Assembly: GCF_003226565.1 (NCBI RefSeq)
Contig: NZ_QKOE01000008.1
Coordinates: 1 to 64,000 of the forward strand
Length of the DNA stretch: 64,000 nucleotides
Reading direction: 5' to 3'
Source: Parazoarcus communis SWub3 = DSM 12120
GTDB lineage: Bacteria > Pseudomonadota > Gammaproteobacteria > Burkholderiales > Rhodocyclaceae
This document shows positions 1 through 5,057 of the stretch, one piece after another. The notes under the pieces are model-generated. The model did not search any database and was not told the origin of the DNA. It saw only the letters and a program-made list of their open reading frames with translations. The number at the start of each line of letters is the position of its first letter. The stretch's first letter is position 1. The position numbers and the translations under genes are program-made.

Positions 1-1
1 C

Positions 2-88
2 CTTGAACCTATCGGGTATATCCCGCCCGCAGAAGCTGAGGCAAACTACTACAGGCAGCTCGCCAGTCAGGCCGCGATCGCGACCTGA
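2..88 (+). CDS. IS3-family transposase OrfB, C-terminal fragment (partial at window edge)
   Basis: This open frame enters from the left edge and ends at TGA 86-88. It translates to LEPIGYIPPAEAEANYYRQ followed by a short tail; the GYIPPAEAE...Y pattern is the hallmark C-terminus of the integrase-core (DDE) transposase of IS3-family elements. Only 28 codons are in the window, so catalytic residues cannot be checked. The 3' end overlaps, on the opposite strand, the artificial 3' extension of the truncated cassette gene. Confidence 0.85.
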   Translation, partial: LEPIGYIPPAEAEANYYRQLASQAAIAT

Positions 89-699
89 CTTAAACCAACC
101 GGCCTCCACGGAACCCGGGGCGATTCATACTGTGCAAGTTCGTTTGGATTGACGAGTAGAGTTCCGTCGAATCCGGCGCTGACGTAAATAATTGGAAGTT
201 TGTTCTTGGCGAGTCCCTTCATCAGTGCAGCAGCGATGCCTGCCTCACCTTCGGACAGAACGAATGCTCTGTCGGTTACGGGGATGTCGCCATCCATGCC
301 ACCGCCAAGCCGATCTAAGGCTTGACGAATGAAGTAAGGCTTCTTGGGGGAAGGGAGGCGAACTGCTGTGTTCATCGCCTCACACGAAACCTGGATGCTC
401 AAGAGGTGACGGTCTGGCGTCTTATGGGCGACGATCAATGTAGTCCATTCGAGCCCATGTTCAGTACGGCAGTACCGTACCCCCCCAATGTCGTAGCCTT
501 GACCATTTGCTAGAGCAATCGTGACTTGCTCATTGGGGCCACCGACCGTCAGCTCTGCATCAACCGGTAGCTCGGCAAGTTCACTTGCCATAATCTCGGT
601 ATGGGGACTCCCCGAAATCCACGTGCACGCAAGGTGGACCACTTCTGAGACGGTTCGACTTGGGTTAATTGGAAATTCAGTGGAAAAGTTTGTAGTCAT
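67..699 (-). CDS. Integron cassette protein truncated by the IS3 insertion; function unknown
   Basis: The frame is 210 codons, but the last ~20 (ESPRVPWRPVGL...) are translated from the IS3 right end, so only about 190 residues (bases 127-699) are native. The native protein has no signal peptide or membrane segment and ends in a conserved-looking stretch (LPIIYVSAGFDGTLLVNP) that I would expect to continue. The start ATG at 699 follows CCAGGTGG, a plausible ribosome site, directly after an integron core site. It is the third gene of the cassette series, co-directional with the TIR gene. I do not recognise the family with certainty; a defence-associated role is only suggested by its neighbour. 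It is probably inactive. Confidence 0.6.
   Translation of the reverse strand: MTTNFSTEFPINPSRTVSEVVHLACTWISGSPHTEIMASELAELPVDAELTVGGPNEQVTIALANGQGYDIGGVRYCRTEHGLEWTTLIVAHKTPDRHLLSIQVSCEAMNTAVRLPSPKKPYFIRQALDRLGGGMDGDIPVTDRAFVLSEGEAGIAAALMKGLAKNKLPIIYVSAGFDGTLLVNPNELAQYESPRVPWRPVGLSQVAIAA
101..127. repeat. Right terminal inverted repeat of the IS3-family element
   Basis: The reverse complement starts TGAATCGCCCCGGGTTCC and continues TGGAGG, closely resembling the TGAACCGCCCCGGG-type inverted repeats of IS3-family elements. It follows the transposase stop by 12 bases. The matching left repeat is outside the window. Confidence 0.75.
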
Positions 700-722
700 A
701 CGTCTACCACCTGGGAAAGAGG

Positions 723-742
723 GCTAACGTTACGGTTAGAGC
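723..742. other. Collapsed attC-like core pair between cassettes
   Basis: On the minus strand, immediately after the TIR stop codon, the sequence reads GCTCTAACCGTAACGTTAGC. It carries a CTAAC R''-type half and a GTTAG R'-type half only about 20 bp apart, where a normal attC spans 57-141 bp. I read it as an attC that has lost its central hairpin by deletion; chance is possible because the motif is short. Confidence 0.5.
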
Positions 743-748
743 GCATAC

Positions 749-1468
749 CTACTCGTCCAGTGTAACCAGCTCAGCCAGCTTGGCCGCAATGTCAGACATT
801 GGTTCTTCTGCAGTGCTCAGGCCGCTGCGTGAGCCAAGCAAGGGGCTTACGTCGCGAAGGGTCTCATAAGTGGTGTCGTGCACGATGGGTACGAGTAGAT
901 CACGCGCCAAGAGTGCTGAAAGCTCTTTGTCAGCGATACCTTCCGCCTTTACGCGGCTTAGGAATGCAGGAGTTACCAACACAATACCGACTCGCGATTT
1001 CGCTAAGCCTTTGTCGATTTCGCGTAGTAGCGACGTACCAAGGAGCACGTCTTTTTCACTGAACCAAACGGAGACGCCTTTCGATTCGAGTAGATCGTGC
1101 AGCTCTTTTGCAGCCCCCTTACGATCGTCCCAAGCGTGACAGAGAAAAATGTCCCGTAGGTCGGGCACGGACGCCCGCCTTTCGACGTTTTCGCGTACCG
1201 GTGTAAGCGTCCGTACCTCGGAAGGCGTGTACATAACGGGTGAACTTGCCCTAGACCAGCGGGGTTTCGTGGTGCGGCCTGATCCGCCGCCACTGCTTCG
1301 GCTGCTCCCGCTACTACCACTGGCGCTACTGCCCCCATATGACAAGTACGGCGAGGATGGATATGGCGAATACGAGCGGTAACCACCATATCGGCTGCTA
1401 CACGCTGGGCAAGCCGCTGCTGCGCTCGCTGTGCGGTGACCACGTACTGGTGCTGTGCATCTTGCCAT
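749..1468 (-). CDS. TIR-domain protein with N-terminal zinc-ribbon-like motif (integron cassette)
   Basis: The 239-residue product has three parts. Residues 1-25 carry Cys4, His11, Cys20 and Cys23, a possible zinc-binding knuckle. Residues ~26-100 are a Ser/Gly/Tyr-rich linker. Residues ~104-236 form a TIR domain (IFLCHAWDD at the start, GTSLLREIDKGLAKS, VLVTPAFL, then KELSALL). Glu182 in KELSAL is at the position of the catalytic glutamate of NAD-cleaving TIR enzymes, so NADase activity is plausible. TIR proteins of bacteria commonly act in anti-phage defence; that role here is inference. The start is supported by AGGAGG 8 bases before ATG. It begins 28 bases after an attC, as a mobile gene cassette should. 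Confidence 0.85.
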   Translation of the reverse strand: MARCTAPVRGHRTASAAAACPACSSRYGGYRSYSPYPSSPYLSYGGSSASGSSGSSRSSGGGSGRTTKPRWSRASSPVMYTPSEVRTLTPVRENVERRASVPDLRDIFLCHAWDDRKGAAKELHDLLESKGVSVWFSEKDVLLGTSLLREIDKGLAKSRVGIVLVTPAFLSRVKAEGIADKELSALLARDLLVPIVHDTTYETLRDVSPLLGSRSGLSTAEEPMSDIAAKLAELVTLDE

Positions 1469-1496
1469 TTTGAAAACCTCCTCAGAATTCGGTGTG

Positions 1497-1590
1497 CTCT
1501 AACGCTCGCGGTAAGCCGCGCCGGAGTGCGAAGCACGGAGGGCACCCACAAGCGGAGCTTGTGGGCGTTGGCTTGACCAACCAGTTAGGC
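1497..1590 (-). other. Integron attC recombination site
   Basis: Read on the minus strand the site opens with GCCTAAC (R'') and closes with GTTAGAG (R'). Inside these are the imperfect pair CAAGCC / GGCTTA (L'' and L') and a strong central hairpin, CCCACAAGC-TCC-GCTTGTGGG. The order R''-L''-hairpin-L'-R', the ~94-bp length and the position just after the stop of one short ORF and just before the start of the next all fit a true attC rather than a terminator. Confidence 0.85.
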
Positions 1591-1631
1591 CGCTGCGCGA
1601 AGTGGAGTAGGGCGGACTCATTGTGGATTGC

Positions 1632-1943
1632 CTACATTGAGCGTAACGTTTCTAAAAAATTGCCATATAAACCAACTAAAACGGGTTCGTGGACTCCATT
1701 TACCGCCAGGCCAAACAAGTTGAGTTCTTCGTCGTACACAATCTTGTATCCCTCACCCAAATTTGGGCCTTCTTCGAATACGAGCCAGAGGTCTTCCGGC
1801 TCGTTGTTGTTATGACTATTTAGGAAGCGTTTCTTCTTTGGTTCAAGGAGGCATTCCCTGAGAGGCCGGCCTCGCCAGTCAGTGAGCGAATCAGTGCTCT
1901 TGAGCTCTTCTGCAATGAGCCTAGAAAGTTCTTGCGGAGTCAT
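1632..1943 (-). CDS. Small hypothetical protein, first integron cassette
   Basis: A 103-residue soluble, acidic protein (start ATG at 1943; a TTG two codons upstream at 1949 is an alternative). It has no signal peptide or membrane helix and I do not recognise a family. The C-terminal half (YKIVYDEELNLFGLAV ... VGLYGNFLETL) looks like a compact alpha/beta fold. It starts only ~10 bases after the attI-like core site and is followed, 41 bases past its stop, by a complete attC, so it is the attI-proximal cassette. No strong Shine-Dalgarno is visible, which is common for first cassettes. Its base composition is more AT-rich than the flanking chromosome. Confidence 0.65.
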   Translation of the reverse strand: MTPQELSRLIAEELKSTDSLTDWRGRPLRECLLEPKKKRFLNSHNNNEPEDLWLVFEEGPNLGEGYKIVYDEELNLFGLAVNGVHEPVLVGLYGNFLETLRSM

Positions 1944-1952
1944 TATCAAGAG

Positions 1953-1991
1953 GCCTAACTTTGTTTTCTGGCGACAACTTTGCCGCGTAAC
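1953..1991 (-). other. attI-like integron insertion site
   Basis: On the minus strand the site runs from GTTACGCGGCAAAG through GTCGCCAG to AAAACAAAGTTAGGC. Aligned without gaps over 39 bases, it differs from the remembered class 1 attI1 end (GTTACGC...GTCGCC..AAAACAAAGTTAGGC) at only about eight positions. The final GTTAGGC is the recombination core and directly abuts the first cassette. A divergently oriented integrase gene would be expected to the right of this site, but none is there. Confidence 0.75.
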
Positions 1992-2187
1992 ACCGGATTG
2001 CCGGATAACGTGTCCTGCAAGCTACTGTTTAAACTCAGAAATAACTCGAAACTCAGCATAACAAGACAGAAAAAGCAGCAGCCAACGACCTGCTGGGTTG
2101 ATCCGACCCATCTGGCACACAGCCCGACAGCATGCCGCCTCGCCCTGATGGCCGCGATCCGAAAGCCCCGACCCACGCCATCCTCCA

Positions 2188-2760
2188 TCAAAACCCACAC
2201 TTCAACGCCCACATTTCATCTCCCACCCGCCTTCTGTCCTCCTTCAGCCGTTCCTGGCTTTTTGAGCTTTGCCCCCGGCGCGCGCTTTCATCAATCCTGG
2301 CCATCCGCTCTTCCAGTAACGCGCATTGCCTTGCGTGACGCTCGCCCAGGCTGCTGGTGCGGGCGATGAACCCGACCTGGCTGTGGTCGATGCTTGTTTC
2401 CGGCGGGCGTGCTTGTGGCGATGGGCTGGAGATCGATGGTGGGCTGACGACGCTGAAGGTGCCGCCGGCGACTGGTGCTTGCCGTGCCTCAGCCGCGCAG
2501 GCGCTGCGCTGGTAGGTCACCCGGCCTTGATGTTCGCAGCGCACCAGGGCCTGGTTCTGCTCGGTTGTGGCTGGTGGGGTGTGCGGTCTGGCGGATGGGG
2601 GGTTGGCCGCTTCGGTTGCGCCGTGTGTTGCGGTGGGCGATGGCGTGGGGGCAGGGGCGGTCTGGCGGGCGTCCCACCACAGAGCGGTGGCCAGCAGGGC
2701 GCCGATCAGCATGGTCAGGCTGATGGCCAGCGTGGTTTCCTGGATGGCGTTTCGGCTCAT
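2188..2760 (-). CDS. DUF4124-like membrane-anchored protein
   Basis: The 190-residue protein has one N-terminal membrane helix (about residues 11-29), a Pro/Thr/Ala-rich linker, then VRCEHQGRVTYQRSAC, the Cys-containing beta-hairpin pattern seen in DUF4124-type periplasmic proteins of Beta- and Gammaproteobacteria. The charged C-terminal tail (CALLEERMARIDESARRG...LKCGF) is also typical of that family. The molecular role is unknown. The start ATG at 2760 lacks a clear ribosome site. It lies between the integron remnant and the fec locus and is transcribed away from the latter. Confidence 0.7.
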   Translation of the reverse strand: MSRNAIQETTLAISLTMLIGALLATALWWDARQTAPAPTPSPTATHGATEAANPPSARPHTPPATTEQNQALVRCEHQGRVTYQRSACAAEARQAPVAGGTFSVVSPPSISSPSPQARPPETSIDHSQVGFIARTSSLGERHARQCALLEERMARIDESARRGQSSKSQERLKEDRRRVGDEMWALKCGF

Positions 2761-3154
2761 TCGGTCTGCCCTGCGGGTGTCTGTGTGCGTGTGTCCTGAT
2801 GCAGTTGCTTGCGTATTGCATGCTTTGCCGATGACGACGCCGGCATCCGCCGGAATGCTGGCGGCGTGACGGGTGAAACGGCTCCATTCGCCTATCGTAT
2901 GTCTTTTTTCTTTTTGTTACGTGTCGATTTGATCACGATTGTGTTTTTGGGGGGGTGAGGCGGGGAGGCGTTGGCGTGGCGTGGTGGGGCCAGCGGTGTG
3001 CCGATCGTGCGGGCAGTGGGGTGAAGCGGAGGGTGGATGGGTTGTCTGGGCGTTGCGTTGGAGGCGTGGATGCGCTCTATAATGCGAACAATTCTTATCC
3101 ACATATTGCCTGTTGCCTGGGTCCGGGTGTGTTTGCGTTGCCGGCCGGTGGTGG
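2761..3154. other. Intergenic region with no gene recognised
   Basis: About 390 bases between the DUF4124-like gene and the sigma factor. Apart from the promoter/Fur-like site near 3078-3099 I see only short GC-rich inverted repeats near 2840-2870 and a T-rich stretch at 2902-2920. Short overlapping frames here show no recognisable protein. Confidence 0.5.
3078..3099 (+). promoter_or_regulatory. -10 box overlapping a Fur-box-like operator upstream of fecI
   Basis: TATAAT occurs at 3078-3083, with a weak TTGCGT about 19 bases upstream. AATGCGAACAATTCTTATC at 3081-3099 resembles the GATAATGATAATCATTATC Fur consensus in spacing and in its TTCTTATC half. A Fur site overlapping the -10 of a FecI-type sigma gene is the usual arrangement for iron repression. 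The call is by eye. Confidence 0.5.
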
Positions 3155-3688
3155 GTGTTTGTCTTGTTCGCCACTTTGGGCCGGATCGCCTTGCTGACCC
3201 GCTACTATCGAGACCTGCTGAACTTTTGCCTGCGCAAGACGCGGGACCGGGATGCGGCTGCGGATCTGGCGCAGGAGAGCTTTACCCGCGTGCTGGCAAT
3301 GCAGCGTGCGGGGCAGGTGGTTTTTGAGCCGGGGGCCTTGCTGCGGCAGGTGGCCCTGCGCGCCAAGATTGATCTGGACCGGCGTGCGATGGTGCGGCAG
3401 CACGAGGCGCTGGACGCCCTGGATGAGACCTTGCAGCCGGCTGCCAGCCCGCACCAGCAGCCGGAACAGGTTTATGCATCGTCCCGCGCCGTTCAGGCCT
3501 ACCTCGATACCATTGATCAACTGCCGCCGCGTTGCCGTGAGGCCTTTACCCTGTATGTGTTCGACGACTTGCCCAACAAGGAGATTGCCGAGCGCATGGG
3601 CATTTCGCTCAGCATGGTCAATCAGTACATCAGCCGCGGCAAGCTGGCGTGCGCTGCCTGCCGGGATGCGCTTGAAAAAGATGACTGA
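3155..3688 (+). CDS. FecI-like ECF sigma factor
   Basis: Extracytoplasmic-function sigma-70 protein of the iron-starvation (FecI) subgroup. Region 2 is seen as LLTRYYRDLLNFCLRKTRDRD followed by AADLAQESFTRVL; region 4 as LPPRCREAFTLYVFDDL and the helix-turn-helix NKEIAERMGISLSMVNQYI. The open frame extends up to 3113, but the extra N-terminus is not sigma-like, so I take GTG 3155; TTG 3164 or 3176 are possible. It sits in front of fecR and a TonB receptor with a signalling domain, the classical surface-signalling set in which the sigma factor is released by FecR upon siderophore binding and transcribes the receptor gene. Probably Fur-repressed. Confidence 0.85.
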   Translation: MFVLFATLGRIALLTRYYRDLLNFCLRKTRDRDAAADLAQESFTRVLAMQRAGQVVFEPGALLRQVALRAKIDLDRRAMVRQHEALDALDETLQPAASPHQQPEQVYASSRAVQAYLDTIDQLPPRCREAFTLYVFDDLPNKEIAERMGISLSMVNQYISRGKLACAACRDALEKDD

Positions 3689-3726
3689 GCGATTGATCCC
3701 CTGTTGTTTGCCGGGCTGTGCCGTGT

Positions 3727-3764
3727 GGGGTGCAGTTTTGCACCGGCTGGTGCGTCTTGTTGGA
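3727..3764 (+). promoter_or_regulatory. Direct repeat copy 1, candidate FecI-type promoter of fecR
   Basis: GGGGTGCAGTTTTG, then about 6-7 variable bases, then TGGTGCGTCTTG lies immediately before fecR and recurs at 4974-5010 before the receptor gene. Outside the spacer the copies are nearly identical. The CGTC core is a common ECF -10 motif. Autoregulation by the neighbouring sigma factor is inference. Confidence 0.5.
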
Positions 3765-3768
3765 TGAG

Positions 3769-4932
3769 ATGAGCCCCTACACGCCCCCCCGCCCAGCCAG
3801 CCGCCCCCCGCTTGATGCGGAGGAGGAGGCGCGCGAGCTGGAGGCGTTTTTGCGTGCGCAGGATCCGGTGGATCTGGCGGCTGCAGACTGGCACATGCGC
3901 TGGGAGCAAGGGCTGGATGCCGAGGGCGAGCGCCAGTTGCAGGCCTGGCTGGCCGAGGCGCCGGCCCATGCGGCGGCGTTTGCGCGGCTGGACCGCAGTG
4001 CAACCGATTTGCATGCCATTGCGGTAGACCTGCGCCGGGCCGGGGCAGCGACTGCGCCCGTGCCTGCGCCCGTGCCTGCGGCGGAGCCGCCGCGTGCGGG
4101 CCGGCCCCGCTTTAGCGGGTGGCGGTTTGCCGGCTGGCGGGCGTGGCGACCACGGCTACCACGGCCGGCGTGGGTGGCCCTGTGCGGGATGGTGCTGCTG
4201 GTGCTGGGCCATGGGTGGTGGCAGTTGCCGGGTTTTGAGCAGGATTATGCGGTGGCGCGTGGCCAGCGCCAGAACGTGGCCTTGCCGGATGGCAGTGTGA
4301 TGCACCTGGACGCACAGAGCCGCAGCCGGGTCAGCCTGTACCGCGACCGGCGCGAGGTACACCTTGCCGAGGGCCAGGCGATGTTCAGCGTGATGCCGGA
4401 CCGCGACCGGCCTTTTCAGGTGCTGGCCGGGTCGGCGCGTGTGACCGTGGTGGGCACGCGGTTTTCGGTGCGGGTGGAGCCTTTGGGGGCGGATGCCGGT
4501 ACCGTAAGGGTGGCGGTGGAGGAGGGCCAGGTGCAGGTGCAGGGCCAGGTGCAGGTGCAGGGCCGGCCTGTGCTTGCCGGGCACGCTCGGACAGAGACGG
4601 CCGATCTGCGTGCGGGCCAGGTAGTGGTGGTGGCTGCGGATGGAAGGGTGAGTGCGGTGGCGGCGGTGTCACCCGAAAACATCGCGCCCTGGCGCCAGGG
4701 CATGCTGCGCTTTGACAGCACGCCGCTGGCCGCAGTGCTGCAGGAGATGGAACGCTATGGCCCGACCGGGCTGGTGCTGGACGACCCGGCGCTGGGTGCC
4801 CTGCTTGTGGGCGGCAGTTACCGGATTGGCCGTGTCGATGAATTTGCCAGCGTACTGCCCCGCATTCTGCCGGTGCGCCTGGTGGCCGGGGCGGACGGCA
4901 AGACCCGGATTCTGGGTGCCGCGGATCGGTGA
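3769..4932 (+). CDS. FecR-type anti-sigma / signal-transducing regulator
   Basis: The 387-residue inner-membrane regulator has an N-terminal cytoplasmic DUF4880-like domain (AADWHMRWEQGLDAEGERQLQAWL), a membrane helix near residues 140-156 (ALCGMVLLVLGHGWW), a periplasmic FecR domain (DGSVMHLDAQSRSRV, VVGTRFSVRV) and a C-terminal DUF4974/STN-contacting domain. It relays the occupied state of the receptor to the sigma factor. ATG 3769 is chosen because it follows the repeated promoter-like element; the frame is open from 3718. A perfect 18-bp tandem duplication adds VQVQGQ within the FecR domain. The start lies 80 bases after the sigma gene stop. Confidence 0.85.
   Translation: MSPYTPPRPASRPPLDAEEEARELEAFLRAQDPVDLAAADWHMRWEQGLDAEGERQLQAWLAEAPAHAAAFARLDRSATDLHAIAVDLRRAGAATAPVPAPVPAAEPPRAGRPRFSGWRFAGWRAWRPRLPRPAWVALCGMVLLVLGHGWWQLPGFEQDYAVARGQRQNVALPDGSVMHLDAQSRSRVSLYRDRREVHLAEGQAMFSVMPDRDRPFQVLAGSARVTVVGTRFSVRVEPLGADAGTVRVAVEEGQVQVQGQVQVQGRPVLAGHARTETADLRAGQVVVVAADGRVSAVAAVSPENIAPWRQGMLRFDSTPLAAVLQEMERYGPTGLVLDDPALGALLVGGSYRIGRVDEFASVLPRILPVRLVAGADGKTRILGAADR
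4531..4564 (+). repeat. Tandem 18-bp duplication inside fecR
   Basis: The unit GTGCAGGTGCAGGGCCAG is present once completely (4531-4548) and again for 16 bases (4549-4564), keeping frame and encoding repeated VQVQGQ. This looks like replication slippage within a beta-strand of the FecR domain. Confidence 0.8.
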
Positions 4933-4973
4933 GCACCGCGGCGGGCCGCTGCAAAAAAAAAGTGTGTGGCTTG

Positions 4974-5010
4974 GGGGTGCAGTTTTGGAAAGGTGGTGCG
5001 TCTTGATGGG
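4974..5010 (+). promoter_or_regulatory. Direct repeat copy 2, candidate FecI-type promoter of the TonB receptor
   Basis: Second copy of the element seen at 3727-3764: GGGGTGCAGTTTTG, a short variable spacer one base shorter, then TGGTGCGTCTTG. It lies about 48 bases before the receptor start codon, a fitting distance for a promoter. Conservation of only these two intergenic stretches argues for function. Confidence 0.5.
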
Positions 5011-5057
5011 TATTGAAACTCGATTTCATTCTCTTTTAAGTGACGGACGACACCTTC

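Larger units (their letters stand above)
1..127 (+). mobile_element. Right end of an IS3-family insertion sequence
   Basis: Bases 2-88 encode the C-terminal end of an IS3-family transposase, and the element closes with a terminal inverted repeat at about 101-127 whose reverse complement begins TGAATCGCCCCGGG, a typical IS3-family end. The element continues to the left outside the window, so its left end and target duplication cannot be seen. Its right end lies inside the reading frame of the neighbouring minus-strand gene, which it truncates. The exact last base (127) is my reading of the repeat. Confidence 0.85.

Noticed and set aside
1003-1551. 182-codon minus-strand frame overlapping the TIR gene
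   Set aside because: It is a +1 shadow; composition is Arg/Ala-rich without a domain, and it would run across the attC hairpin. The TIR frame has the ribosome site and conserved residues.
1992-2187. Possible integrase remnant next to attI
   Set aside because: I looked for the N-terminal or catalytic patterns of a tyrosine recombinase on both strands and found none; the stretch is treated as empty intergenic sequence.
4935-4965. Hairpin GCGGC-GG-GCCGC followed by nine A residues after fecR as a terminator
   Set aside because: The run is A, not T, on the coding strand and the loop is too small, so it does not fit a rho-independent terminator in either direction.
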